Source: Chara braunii (taxonomy: Eukaryota; Streptophyta; Charophyceae; Charales; Characeae). Taken from it: a stretch of 64,000 nt of DNA. The stretch is from the NCBI GenBank assembly GCA_003427395.1, contig BFEA01000254.1, positions 1,034,086 through 1,098,085 on the forward strand, given 5' to 3'. Position 1 is the stretch's first letter; every line of letters begins with the position of its first letter. Positions 35,095-47,084 of this stretch are shown here, one piece after another. The notes under the pieces were generated by a model. The model worked only from the letters and a program-made list of their open reading frames with translations, searched no databases and was not told the origin of the DNA. Made by a program: the position numbers and the translations under genes.

Positions 35095-35340
35095 CGACCG
35101 TGTGCGCGTGCTATACCTCTCACGACACCCCACGACAGGTCGGGGAGCCGCGAGGTACAACTTACCTCTACCCGAGGCGCTGTCACCACCCTCAGGTAGG
35201 CGTATCCCTGGTGAGCTACCGACCCACATGCAAAGGCTTTTACATGCCTTTGTAGAGGTAGGTCGACCGAGGGCGTTTGCTCGATCGCTGTAGCATAAAA
35301 CGGGGTACGCGGGGTAAGACGCCTAAAACTGACCCGTTAG
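35095..35340 (-). mobile_element. SINE-B copy 2 (tRNA-derived)
   Basis: On the minus strand GGGTCGG (35225-35219) begins a tRNA-like head: A box TAGCTCACCAGGGATAC (35218-35202), and a T arm with a 5-bp stem GAGGT/ACCTC around loop AAGTTGT (35168-35152). Sequence ending in CCCCGACC (35146-35139) can pair with the 5' end as an acceptor stem. The homologous copy is at 28160-28370. Such elements are transcribed by RNA polymerase III from these internal boxes and copied by LINE enzymes. Confidence 0.72.
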
Positions 35341-36599
35341 ATATTCAGGTCGAACTTTTAATAAGACAGTCTATTTCCACTACTGCGTAATGTATTATTC
35401 TTTCGATCAATATCAATCAAATCTTCTTTCAACCAAAGAGCGTCCTAACTTTCTTAACAGGTTAGGACTTAACTGAACATCAGAATAGTATTGAAGTTAA
35501 GTTGGACATATGATGAATATGAAAGTATTACCGCCGAGAACCCTTTCCACTTTCACAAGTGCCGTGTGTCCGAGACTCTTCAACAGACCAGGTCGAGTTC
35601 AATCCAAAATCACGCACAAAACAGACCTCCACAGAATAATGCAAAGACAGTTCATATGCCATGCATTAACGGCGTCAACCACCAACCATTGACCTTGTCC
35701 CTCACTTTCCAAACCATGTGTGACAGCCTTGTCTTTCCTGAGACGTAAACCCAGCCCCCTCACATTTTTTCAAAGGACCCTTGAGAGTGAGTAGGATCAC
35801 TTAGGCAATGACCACAGGTGACAGTTTCACTGACCACAGAGTTTGAATTTAGAGGTGGGTATCAGGTCAAAGGGGAAAGTTGAATCGGTAACAACCGACC
35901 TGTTATCGAGAGATGACAGAAATTTGGGTCATTTTTGTAGAACCTCTTCCTTGAAATGTAGTAGATAAACAGGGACCTGCACACACACAGGTCAACAAAA
36001 GATTCAACACCCCCACTCGATTCCCACATATTGACATCTAAGAGTCAAACCCTTAGACATGGGTAGTGAGCTTTGGGATCGACATCCCAGGTCTAATCCC
36101 TAGTCTTACTCTCACAACCCTACCCTAATCCGTCTTTCACTTTTTCCTTTCTCTCAAGGAGTCTCATGCCTGTGTCCTAGGTCGTTTTAAGGGAAACTAA
36201 TATTTTCGCCCACTCTCAGGCCTTGCGTTTTCTCTTTTGGGGTTAAGCGCTCCGTTTGGCACTTACGTAGATGAGATGTAACTTATCCAACGTTGTGGTC
36301 TTCCATCCGAAAGCCATGGACAACTATGGACTACGCGGTGACTCTTAATTTTCTTTCTCCCGCGGTCCTAACATATTTCTTTGTTCCTTTTCCTAGATAT
36401 ATAAAGATCTTACTCCAACAGGAGCATTGTTCCTTCCTTTCTCTGCTATTTGTGTTAACACACTCAAGTACTAGGTCGATTCAGACATGAATTTCTAGCT
36501 ACTTGATGAATACCAAGCAATCCGTTAGTTAAAGCAGACAGTCGAGTAAGTCACTTATGAGTAGTTGACTTTTTGTTCAGTCTCTCTCAATGTTATACA
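35341..36599. other. No recognised gene
   Basis: Overlapping frames near 35491-35748 lack motifs. A B-box-like AGGTCTAATCCC at ~36089 could be a worn SINE head. Nothing more can be supported. Confidence 0.35.
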
Positions 36600-38260
36600 T
36601 AAAACTTGTTCAGAGTAGCAGGATAACTCACACATGAGTATCCTCCTTACAACAAATAGTTGAGGCTCCTACAGGAGCACCCTACTAGTTGTTTTAGGTA
36701 TTATTCCGAATGATCTTGATGTCAGTCTCCTCCCAGAAGTCAATAACGGTCTGCGTGAATAATAGGCGACCCGCACAAGAGCCCCCTACTATCACATAAC
36801 AAGGTCTTCTTCACGAGTGCATTAGGATAATCCTAACAAGGGTATCCTATTGCCTTTCTGAAGCTGACTGTCCTAAGAGCGGGTTAGTTTGGACAGAAGA
36901 CGAGAGTGTCTAGGGTATTCCTACAGGAGCACCCTTCTCTTAAGTTAATACAGAATCAAGTAGGTAATAGACAGACCCCAACAGAGGCCCCTTTACTACC
37001 TTCCTTGGGTAATGAGTAGTCCAGCCGTTAAACAAGTAATAGGACGACTCCTACAGAAACCTTCCTACTACCGGTTTGGTGGTCGGACTATTAGAGGGTG
37101 AGTAAGCTAGGAAAGGAAGAGTTGAAATGTGATTTTCTACTCTTTGCAGATTGTTAGTCAGCCTTAGACTCAAGCGTGTGAATAGGACGACCCTCCCTGG
37201 AGCCTTCCTTCATTATTTTCTAAGAGTCAGACCCTTCTTCCCGTCACGACGACAGTCGATCTGGTAGGGAGTAAGGTAACCCCCACATGAGTACCTAGTC
37301 TACTTTAATGTTAGACATCCTTTCCCATCACGACGATAGCCGATCTGGTAAGGTAGCGAGACAACTCACACATGAGTGCCTAAGTTAGCTCATAGTTAGT
37401 GTCAGAACCCTCCTCCCGTCACGACGACAACCGATCTGGTAGAGAGTACCTATTTTGGTTCATAAGTATTTGCTTGTACCCTCATCCCATCACGACAACA
37501 ACCGATCCGGTAGAGAGTACTTAGATTAGTTCCTAAGTTTGGGTTTGTACCCTCGTCCCATTACGACGACAGTCGTTCCGATAGAGAGCCCCTATTTAGT
37601 TTATAAGTTATAGTCAGATACCCCCTTCCCGACACAACGACAGTCGTTACGGTAGAGAGTACCTACTTTAGTTTATAAGTTATTGTCAGATACCCCCCCT
37701 CCCGACACGACGACAGTCATTACGATAGAGAGTACCTATTTTAGTTTATAAGTTATTGTTGGTACCCTCCTCCCATCTCGACGACAGTCGATTCGGTAGA
37801 GAGTACCAAATATAGTTCATAAGTTATAGTCAGATACCCCCTTCCCGTCACGACGACAGCCGTTTCGGTCGAGGGTACCCAATTTAGTTTATAAGCTATT
37901 GTTAGTACCCCTTTTCTCATCACGACGGCAGTCGATCCGGTAAGGAGTACTTGAATTAGTTCATAAGTATTTGTGTGTACCCTCATCTCATCACGACGAC
38001 AGTCCTTCCGGTAGAGAGCACTTAGATTAGTTCATAAGTAGTTGTTTCTACCCTCGCTCCCTCACGACGGCAGTCGATCCGGTAGAGAGTGCCTAATTTA
38101 GCTCATAAATCAATTGCAGAACCCTCGTCCCGTCACGACGACAACCAATCCGGTAGAGAGCAAGATAACTTCACACATGAGTACCTAATTGTCAACCCTT
38201 AGTCAAGTCAGCACATACATAAGTAGTACGACGGCTCACACATGAGCCTTTCATCACACC
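36600..38260 (+). repeat. Hairpin-rich satellite, core of 13 units of ~72 bp
   Basis: From ~37240 to 38160 the motif CACGACGACAGTCGATCCGG (variants) recurs 13 times at 67-85-bp spacing, followed by GTAGAGAGTACCTA and TTTAGTTTATAAGTT. The outer parts (36600-37240, 37270-37400 and 38160-38260) carry a second module. Its core is a short stem such as CTCACACATGAG or GCTCCTACAGGAGC, next to (G/A)GATA or ACGACN. No ORF persists across units. The two modules are interleaved, so this is a compound satellite. Confidence 0.9.
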
Positions 38261-39514
38261 ACTTTGTTCTTCAAGTCGAAACAGTCTAGGTTCCTTCTTG
38301 GTTAATTTAGGTTCCTTCCATTTCACCAGGCATGATTCTTATGCCAATCACATTCCTTTCCCTTTTGATTATCCTAGTCCTAAAGAAAACACAAACAATA
38401 TATCACATAGCCATACAGGCAGTCCAATAGAAGGGCGTGGCCTGTAAGGGTGTACGGGAAAGGGTTAGGTGACGCGTACCTCATGGTTCCCTGCCTCCAA
38501 AGTTCCTCCTGAACTCCGGCAGAGCTCCCGCAATCGCCCTGGTATCGGTCATATCTAGTCTACGTATTTGATTGTCCGGACCTTTAAAGTTGGCAAAACA
38601 AGGGTTATCTCAGTAGAAATCACCATCAAACACTTATAGAAGAAGACGTAGGTGTCTAAAAGGGTCCATCAAAGACAAGAATGGAGGAGGATGGAGGAGG
38701 CAGGCACCACCACACAGTGACAGTGTCTTTCTCCTCTCCAATGCCCCACATTTCGTTCACTTCTGGCTTCTATTTAATATACGTTATTCAACTAATGACA
38801 ACAACGAAATAGTCAATAATAATATTGATAATAGTAATAATAATAATAGTGAAAATAATAACAACGGTATTTATAATAAATAATAATAATCAATAATGAT
38901 AATAAATGATAATAAATGATAATAAATGATAGTAGTACCCTGTCAACGTTATTGAATGACCAAAGAGTAGGCAAATGTCGTGCACTGATACTCTTAAAAA
39001 CCCTTCCCCTATCGCTTTCACCTCTCTCCTTCAACCTCCTTCTTTTAGTCCCCTTTTGCTTCACCACACAATCCTGAGCTCAACAAACCACTCGTTGCCC
39101 CACATACCTGTTTTTAGGACCATGTGCGCGTGTCTGATATCCCGCCTGTTTGTAAGCCCGTGTGGGCGCATGCTTGCTGCTCTACATGCCTAGCTATAGC
39201 CTGTTGGTGTCTTGCTGTGTGCCCCCGCGTCTGCGCCCAGACCATAATCACACAACTCACTAGCAGCCTACGGGTAAACAATGCACCCAGTTGATGTCAG
39301 CGGCGGAACTCAATGGTGACGCTGACCCCCGTAGACTATTACCAAGACCAGGTACATGCCTTCATATCATCAACCTTCCCTTTTTCTGTCTTCTCTCTCT
39401 TCCTCAGTTTCTCTGATAGTGATACAATGGAAACAAATTTTTACCTTTAAAGTGGCAGACGCAGGCTCGATTCCTAGGCTTCGCCCTTTCCCATGTACAG
39501 TATTAGTTGACCCG
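38261..39514. repeat. AT microsatellites; otherwise no recognised gene
   Basis: (AAT)n-like tracts occupy 38815-38935, including a 10-bp AAATGATAAT unit repeated at 38905-38930. The rest has only short frames. A B-box-like GGCTCGATTCC at ~39473 has no matching A box. Confidence 0.6.
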
Positions 39515-39585
39515 TGTGAGCTTGAACCGTAGGTCTGCAGATCGGAGATCTGAGTAGTGGTAGGTGCCTTAGCTGCTACAGTACC
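39515..39585 (-). mobile_element. tRNA-like SINE head
   Basis: On the minus strand TGTAGCAGCTAAGGCACC (39580-39563) resembles an A box and GGTTCAAGCTC (39528-39518) is a good B box, ~35 nt apart. Cloverleaf pairing is imperfect, so a functional tRNA gene is unlikely. Confidence 0.45.
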
Positions 39586-40329
39586 AAACGGGCAGATACA
39601 AAGTCTTCCGGAGGATCCGGAACTGGTCCTTCGTGAATCCTAGGATGTAGTCCTTAGGCATATGGTCAAATGGACAGTCCTACCCAATCCAGTCAGCGGT
39701 ACCCGGTCCCGGTCGTCCCTTCGTCAACCTGTAAGTACCACGTAGGACTGCGTCCATTCTGGATCCTCCATCGCAGCCTGTCCGGTTGCCGGTGTTTGTC
39801 CGTCCGTTTGGTCTCGTCTGATTGCTTGTGTCTGTTATAACGTTTTTCTGTTTCTTTTTTTACTCTACTTCAGTATACAGTACCTTTGCACGCTCTGACC
39901 CGTAATCTGTGTCTCGAAAGTCGAATGTCTGTTTGTCACTGGTCAGTGCAACCTTCGGGTCTCGAATCATAGGTCTGTCTCGTAGGGGTCAAGGTAATTG
40001 TTGTTACAGACCCAAAAGGTTAAGGTTGCAGTTGCTACCGTGTCCGAAACGGACCACAGACCAGTGGGCAAGTAGTACGGTCCCCCGAAGTTGAGTCAGC
40101 GGTGCCCAGTCCCAATCTCACTTAGCTCATATCGCAAGTATTGCGCGGGCCTGTATATACTCAGGGTCGGTGGAGATGAGGCCAAGCAGCAGCGAACAGA
40201 GATATGGGTCCAGAGGCAGCGTTCAGCCATTCATTCATTTGCTGCGCGAGCCACGCGGAAGCGCTGCCTGAGCGACTGCGTCCGTCTCTTCTTGTATGCG
40301 TCTGCTCACCTATTCGTGTTCGCTCCGTC
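39586..40329. other. No recognised gene
   Basis: Composition becomes C/T/G-rich toward the CTGT-rich block. No motif was identified. Confidence 0.35.
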
Positions 40330-41170
40330 TATGTCAGGCTCTATTCTGTTTGTGTCTGTTTTATTTACTGTCTGTCTGTCTGTGTCCACGTGTCTGTGTT
40401 GGTTTGCCTATTCTCTTGTTTGTCTCTGTTTATTTTTCCGCATTGTATAGTCTGTTTTGTTTATTCGTCTTGTCTGTATCAAAAGACTGACCGCTTGTTT
40501 GTATCTGCCTATGCTCTCTTTCTGGCTTTTTCTTGAACCCGGTACCACGGGCTCACGGTAGAACGTCTAGGTCTAGTATTCTCTCGAACTTTCGCCGGCG
40601 TGCTGCTGCTCGAGTCTGCAAGCTACGCCTCTTCATTTTTGGGGAACATGACTTTGGCCTGTGGGATACGAATTCTGACTGTCTGACTGTCCGTCTTCTT
40701 GCCCGTTCCTTGTCTGTCTCTTGTCTGTCCGCTCTCTGTCACGGTTTGCACGTTTGTCTGTCACCGCCTGTCCTTCTATTCGTGCTTGTCTGTTTATTTT
40801 GCTCGTCTGCGTTCATCAGTCCACTTGGTTAACCGTGTTTCTCTATATCTGGTCGTCTGTTCAACTGCTGTACTTGTTTGTATCCGTCTTTTCTTTTTCT
40901 TGCCTTGCCTGTCAGTCCACCTGTCTGACTGCGTCTGTCGGATCGTCTGTCCGATTGTCCTGTCTCTCGTTGATGTAACTGCCTGAATCAATCTTCGATT
41001 TTTATGTATGTGTCTGTCTGTTCCTGTACGTGTTTTTGTCTTGTTTGACTGTTTTGCATCTGCATGTATGTGCCTGTCTGTGTCTGTTCTATCTGTCTGT
41101 TTACGTAGTGTGTCGAACTGTTTGTTTGCCCGTATTTGTCTATGCTTTCTTCCTTCCTCTCTCTTTCTCT
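40330..41170 (+). repeat. Degenerate (CTGT)n-like block
   Basis: CTGTCTGT/CGTCTGTC words are scattered densely over ~0.8 kb and create long Cys/Leu/Ser/Val-rich frames in several registers on the plus strand. Simultaneous open frames are a sign of simple-sequence composition, not coding. Confidence 0.75.
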
Positions 41171-41520
41171 CTCATATCGTAAAGGTATAGGCCAGGACAA
41201 AGACCGACCTTCTCTCACATAGTACAGGATAGCGCTGCGGAAGCCAGAATACCGATGCTCAAACCAGCCAATTATCGTAATGCAGCCCAACAGACATCAT
41301 CCTCATCACACACTGTGAAGGGGCCAAGTGCTCACACAGGCAGAAATGCGTCAGTCCCCAGTCATACGCTGACGAAGAGAAAGGGGGAATCAGACGAAGA
41401 ATGAGGGAAGGTGGAAATGTCACCAACCCCAATTTTTCTGGTACCGGTCCCAAAGAACCCCTTGTCCACTGTCTCAATCTCAACGTCGAGTCTGAATCCG
41501 AATGTTGTCAAGCCTCAAAG

Positions 41521-41526
<6 letters not shown>

Positions 41527-41588
<62 letters not shown>
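41527..41588 (+). repeat. (TC)n microsatellite, ~62 bp
   Basis: Unbroken CT dinucleotides. The (Ser-Leu)n frames across it are artefacts. Confidence 0.97.
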
Positions 41589-41590
<2 letters not shown>

Positions 41591-42044
41591 AAATCTGTAG
41601 CGAGAGGGTAGAGAAGAGATCGCGGACTTAGAAGAGGAGAAAAAAAAACTCTCTCCCTCGCTTCTCTGTGCCTGTTTGCCTGTTTCCCTCTGACTATCCG
41701 TCTGTCTGCCTTTTGTTCGCGTATATCTATCTGGGTTCTTTGTCTATTCGTCTCGCTTTCGTCCGCTCGGGTCTGTCATTTCGTGTTTGTGAGAGTGGGT
41801 GTGTAGCGCACATGCGTGGGGTATCGAGGGTGATCCGGAGTCGGAGTGCGAAATGGGTATAGTGACTAGAGTAGCGATGTGTGGTGTTGATGCAGCATAG
41901 CCTGTTAGAGCAAGCGTGACTCTGAATTGTGACTTGCTTTCCATACCCTCGATGTTCGAGCTGGGCATTATGTGCCAGTGTGAATCATCCTCTATTTGCA
42001 CGCATGCGAACCGAAGGAGCGAAAGCAAGTCTGATTGAATAATA

Positions 42045-42120
42045 ACGATGTTAATAAGAATATTAACGATATAATAATAATATTAATAATAATATTAATA
42101 ATAATAATAATAATAATAAG
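42045..42120 (+). repeat. (AAT)n microsatellite
   Basis: ATAATAATATTAATAAT-type repeats with small interruptions. Confidence 0.9.
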
Positions 42121-42639
42121 TGAAATTGTGAGGAAAGTGAGCAACAACGAACTCCAGAAACTCAACAGTATCATACTCACAACCTCCGCTAGCCATGACC
42201 TCGAACCAACAGTAGAATTGCATCATGAACTTCAGCAAATGAGAGCATACCACGAGTTTCATAATCGACAATGTTGTAATGGTCCCATCATCATCATCAA
42301 CGAGGAACCAGAGTTGATATCCTATCTGGCGCTCGGCGCCCGGACTACAGGTGGCAGTTCCTACCTAACCAACATTGTAAAGCCGAGTGACGACATCAAC
42401 AACATTCCTAAAGTACAATCACATGGCGACCAAATGCCACACGCTTCCGGCACCAGGTATGTCTCTCGCCATACTCACAACCTCGTTCCACAACACCTTG
42501 ATGCCACGTGTACCCAAGGACCACGATTCGGGTGGATAACGGGTCAGCCCCACGACGTTAGCGGATGCATCCCACCCGTCACGAGTCTTCACCCCCCCAC
42601 ACGGTAAGCATTCAGAAACAGGTAAGAATGCATTGTTTT

Positions 42640-42766
42640 TAATGATAGTAATAATAATAATATAATTATAATAACAAGAATTATACACAAATGGTAATAG
42701 AAAAGTAATAATAATAAATAATAATAATAATAACAATAATAATAATAATAATAATAAAGAGTTAAT
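42640..42766 (+). repeat. (AAT)n microsatellite
   Basis: Two AATAAT blocks separated by ~30 bp. The poly-Tyr frames on the opposite strand are artefacts. Confidence 0.9.
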
Positions 42767-42904
42767 GAATGTAAAGATGCTATCCTACCAGTCCGATGCA
42801 TCCAAAGTGAGGGTGCTGAAGCTGAGTTTCGGTGGGTCCCACTGCCGATTCCACCATCTGCATGCTCGGTAGGTCTCCTTCTCCGACAGCCTGGCCAGGT
42901 GAGT

Positions 42905-43560
42905 GCGCTCCCCTCTCTCTCTTTTTCTCGTCCTCTTCTTATTCTTCTTCTTCTCTTCTCTTTCTTCTTCTTCTTCTTCTCTTTCTTCTTCTTCGTCTTC
43001 CTCCTTTTCTTCTATGTGCGCCTCCCCCTTTCACTCACGAGCCCGTATTCGTCTTGCGTTCCCCTCCTTCCTTCATATACTTCCTCCCTCTCCTCACGTG
43101 TTTCCTTCGCTATCCCTTCGTGCGTGCTACATCCGTTCTCCTGAGCTTTCGGTCACGCACTCCCTCGTGTTTCTTGTTTCCTCTCACGATTTCTACTCCC
43201 CTGCGAAGGAGATCCATGTTGTAGGCGGATTCAACACGATCGAGATCATTGTTACTTTGTCGTTCCCTCCGCGCGGTCTCTCCGCCTTGGTTCCGTTCGG
43301 AGTTTTCCTCGTCTAGGTGGTGAGCTCCCCGTCTCACGATCCATTCCGCGTTGACCTTCTCCTTCTTCTTCTTCGTCTTCCTCCTTTCCCTCCTCTTCTT
43401 CTCCTCCTTCCTCTCTTCCTTCCCTCTTCTTTACCACCGTTGTTCTCCTCCCATGCACATCGCGCTTTCACCATCCTCTTTCACCTACGTGCAAGTTTGC
43501 TCTTTCCGATCTTCCCCCCCTCGTTCGTCCCCGTCACTTCCTTTAGCAAACGTAGGACAT
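42905..43560 (+). repeat. Pyrimidine-rich DNA with TTC repeats
   Basis: TTCTTC/CTCCTT tracts at 42933-43010 and 43355-43440 give Ser/Leu/Phe/Pro frames in all plus registers and Arg/Glu frames on minus. I do not treat them as genes. Confidence 0.75.
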
Positions 43561-43844
43561 AGATTAAAACATGATATTAATGGAAACAAAATATTATTAG
43601 CAATTAATCATTTATTACAGTAGTAATAACTGTAAAATTAGTCATAATAATAATAATAATAATATTAATAACAACAATGAATGTATACAAGCTATCCTTT
43701 CAGCGTGGTTCAGTCTGATACAGTCACGAGGATGCACACTCAATGCGGGTTTGACAATCGGTTTCTCCCTTTTGTCGGGGTATGTCCGCTCTTCCCACTT
43801 TTTTCCCTCTCTTTCTCTCTCTCTTACACTTTCTCACACACACA

Positions 43845-44200
43845 CATCCCATCGATATGATGAGCATGAACGGAATGAATCTTCCGCTGAAACGGGGAAA
43901 TATACACTGCTAGTTTATGATCTGCTCGTTTTATCGATCCCAGTAACGTGCGGCCATCCGTGGGTGAAAGATTTAGCCGTCGGCCAAGATTGGAGACTTA
44001 TTGTCTTTCCCTCTCTCCTTCGTCGAATCATAATCGTCTCACGTACACACATTCCATCGATAGGACGAGCACGATCGGAATGAATCTTCTGCTGAAACGG
44101 GGAAATATACACTGCCACTTTACGATTTGCTCGTTTTATCGATCCAAGGAGCGCGCGTATCTGTTGGTCAAGATTGGGGACTTACCGTCCCTGTCTCTTT
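43845..44200 (+). repeat. Tandem duplication, two ~205-bp units
   Basis: CCATCGATA begins at 43849 and 44054, followed in both by GGAATGAATCTTC.GCTGAA, ACGGGGAAATATACACTG and GCTCGTTTTATCGATCC. Both end in CAAGATTGG.GACTTA. Part of the unit (ATCGATCCAAG...GGGGACTTACCG) reappears at 52095-52122. Confidence 0.88.
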
Positions 44201-44201
44201 C

Positions 44202-44224
44202 TCACACTCACACACACACACACG

Positions 44225-44261
<37 letters not shown>

Positions 44262-44270
44262 ACAACAGAA
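44202..44270 (+). repeat. (CA)n microsatellite
   Basis: ACACAC tract with a few ACGC/ATAC interruptions. Confidence 0.92.
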
Positions 44271-44555
44271 ACGCACGCCGCACATACACAAGTTGTAGTG
44301 TAGTTTCCTTTGTAGAGCAGTAGGAGCGCTCAGTGTTGCTCATTTACCGTCGAAAGTAGAGTGACGCCCCCGGCGAAGTAGGAACATACACACCCTTGCC
44401 CACATTCGCACACACACTCGTACGTACGCATACATTCACACAATCAGATAGTAAGTCTGTAGATGAGTGGGGGGGGGCGGGCGAGATTCATTCTTCCCCC
44501 CCTCCCCTGTCGATGAAGTCGAGGCGTGATCTATGTTCACTTACACATACACATT

Positions 44556-44635
44556 CGTAGCAGTAGTAGTAGTAATAGTATAGTCGTAGTAATAGTAATA
44601 GTAGTAATAATAGTGGTACTACTAGTAGTAGCTAA
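44556..44635 (+). repeat. (TAG)n-like microsatellite
   Basis: GTAGTAGTAATAGTA-type repeats. Confidence 0.88.
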
Positions 44636-45242
44636 GATCGCGAGACTTACCTGTCTTTACTTGGTTCTTCTCTTTCGCCGTCTCCGTAATCGTTGTCGTT
44701 GTTGTTACGTTACCGCCGCTCAACAGGTAAGCGTTTCAGCATTTTGCTTGTTTCCTCCTTCACTCCTCCTCTCCTTCTCCTTCTTCTTCTCTACCACTCT
44801 CCTCCTCCTTCTTCCTCCCCTTTTTCTTTTTCTCCCGTTCTACTCTCTACCTCCTCTCTCTCATGCCTTCTCTCTCGCTCGCACAGACATACCCTGCACG
44901 CTCACATCTTCGTTAGTCGGTTTCGCGTCCGATGGCTATGATATGCAACCTCCTTTGTAAGTCTGTTGGCTCTCGACCTCTGTGCCTACGACTGCGCTCG
45001 CACACTGGCCTGCTTGCTCGACTTCGCGTTCGCTTGCCCGACTTACGTTCTACTTTGGCTCTTGCCCTCTTGCTGCGTCCCAGCTCTGCGCTCGTTTGCC
45101 CTCTTCGATCTGAGTTCTCCCGTTTGCACCCTCCTCGTTTCACCTTCCGTGTCATGCCATCCTTCCCTTTACTTAATGAATCCATTCCTAGATCTCGAGC
45201 GGATTCACTTTCGATAAAGGAGGAATAATAATAATAACAATA

Positions 45243-45286
<44 letters not shown>

Positions 45287-45640
45287 GTGAATTTCTTTGG
45301 GGTAACCATAAGAACCTCATTCGTTTTTCTAGTTCCTACAGTGGCTCAACCGTATTCGGATCCTGCATCCGCAGGAGTATCCTTCCATGTTCTAGAGGAA
45401 GATTCATGTGCTGCAGTAGATGAGTGTAACATCGTTCACGATGAGCGCCTCCGTGGTCTGCGGAGGCTAGACGTGCTATTTTTCATCCTTCCTATCAATG
45501 AATATTTCGTATAACTTAGGTAGTATTCATAATAGTAGTTTTGAAGAAAAAAAAAAAAACAACTTCACGGAGCCTAAAAAGAATATAATATAACCATAAA
45601 ATAAAATAAAGCCTAAAAGAAAAATCTAACTGAATCAGTT
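44636..45640. repeat. Pyrimidine-rich DNA and (AAT)n at 45222-45286; no recognised gene
   Basis: CTCCTTCTTC-rich sequence at 44755-44870 and an AATAAT tract at 45222-45286 dominate. A 75-codon frame (45287-45514) has no known motif. Confidence 0.6.
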
Positions 45641-45925
45641 CGAACGTGTCCCGAGCGGCCAACTGTCGGATCTGGGACCTCGTATCCTAACTAACTCCTA
45701 CTAATCCTGATACGGAGGTCATGGGTTCAAGTCCCGGCCATCCGGACGAGGGGTGAAATCTAAGTAGAACTCCTTGTTAAAAGGAGCTCGCCTGAAGGCC
45801 GGAGGGATTCGTTCCCTAGATCAGTCCGTTGATAATCCGTGCCTATACCTATTGGGCTAGCTCCTAGTTCGGTTAGAACAGGAGCTACTCTGCCATAAGT
45901 AGAGTATAGGCTAAGTTTTTTAAAT
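45641..45925 (+). mobile_element. SINE-A copy 2: tRNA(Leu/Ser)-like head plus hairpin body
   Basis: A-box-like CGTGTCCCGAGCGGCC (45645-45660) and B box GGGTTCAAGTCCC (45723-45735) lie ~63 nt apart, as in tRNAs with a long variable arm. The body repeats the SINE-A copy 1 plan: GGAGCTCGCC, then GGGCTAGCTCCT, then hairpin GCTCCT.GTTC with GAAC.AGGAGC (45860-45885), then TACTCT with AGAGTA (45886-45906). Arms differ from copy 1 in sequence but not in pairing. The 5' flank is A-rich. Confidence 0.65.
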
Positions 45926-47084
45926 TATAACAGCCCCACGACCTGTCTTCCTAGGGCTAGTTTAGGCCTGCACCGGCTGCCGCCGTTTTTAGCAAGGCAG
46001 ACAGTGTGTCCCTCTTCGCCTACCCTGGCCATAAGGCCGGGGTGCATTTTACTTTTCCGTCTCTTCTTAAGGCAGGGGGGGAGGGGTGGAATACAATGCC
46101 TTTTCTCCCCGCCCCCTACCGCATTTTTGGATGCTCCAGCCAGAACCTATTAACTTGGAGTGTTGTCGTTGTCGCATCTTGCGCGACTCCCTTTTCGTCA
46201 AACTAACCTTCCGGCCTCAGTGGTCGGCGGTTTAATTTACCAATCCTTCTCCAGTCTCTGCGCGGGTCAAAGTGGCGCACAGGATCATTGAACAGTCTCT
46301 GCGTCCGTCACGACTAAGCAGGCGAACATTCGAAAAATTTTAACCACTGACTCTAGTGCGTGCACGCCGTGTTTCGGCACTTGCACTGACAAAACTTTAT
46401 CGACCATAGTAGCCGAGGGCCTTGCCTCATTTCCCATTTTTAATCGTCTTCAGTCTGTCTGTTGGTGTCGAGGTTGTGTCGACCATGAAATCATGAGCGG
46501 ATACCCTTTTAAGGGTATCAGCTTCGACACCGGGGACCAGCGAATATCGTAAATTAAGGGTCTCACCCGAAGCTGGACGCACACAACAGGAAAGGATTTG
46601 TATTATCTAATTTATTTAATTACTGCAAAAGTTTATAAAACTCCTGCGTGACAGCCTGTTGGTTTTTCGATCGCCAGACGTAGCTTAATTCGAAAAAGTG
46701 CTACAACGTTTCTTCAAGGGTTAATCTTTCAACGTTATACAATCGTAAGTGCGATTGCGAGACTTACCCTCTTCTGCACACTGCACGGGTGAGTGGTAGG
46801 TGGACTTTGACCCTTAGTGGTGACCAAATGCCCCTGACCTTGAAAGTGGGGGCTCCATCTTCAGAGGTCTGGAAACAGGTCAAGGGTTTTGACTTTGACA
46901 GCCGCCACAGACCTCAACGTCCAACTATAAAAAATAAAAAAACTATAAACCAAAGGGTATCTCATTTTTCTCTCAATATGAATTGCTCAATTTCTTTACG
47001 CATGTTCAAAGTAGATTGTTCGGTTATATAAGATATAATTATGAAGAGGTTATAGGATACGAGACGAACACTCTCACGATCACA
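45926..47084. other. No recognised gene
   Basis: GC-balanced DNA with short frames. A small hairpin ATACCC/GGGTAT lies at ~46501-46518. An 80-codon frame at 46789-47031 has no known motif. Confidence 0.35.

Noticed and set aside
35139-35225. A functional tRNA gene on the minus strand
   Set aside because: The T loop is AAGTTGT, not the usual TTC-type loop, the T arm to acceptor spacing is off, and a second diverged copy with shared flanks shows it is a SINE head.
37240-38160. Regularly spaced repeats reminiscent of a CRISPR array
   Set aside because: The whole ~72-bp unit is repeated, including what would be spacers, there are no cas genes, and the DNA is eukaryotic. It is a satellite.
40091-41190. 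Several 60-120-codon frames rich in Cys, Leu, Ser and Val
   Set aside because: They overlap in different registers over CTGT-rich simple sequence and share no domain.
42903-43560. Long Ser/Leu/Pro frames
   Set aside because: Pyrimidine-rich microsatellite DNA keeps all plus-strand registers open; no codon or motif support.
45645-45755. A tRNA-Leu or tRNA-Ser gene
   Set aside because: A and B boxes are present but there is an extra C in the D arm and no good acceptor stem; the homologous body downstream marks a SINE.
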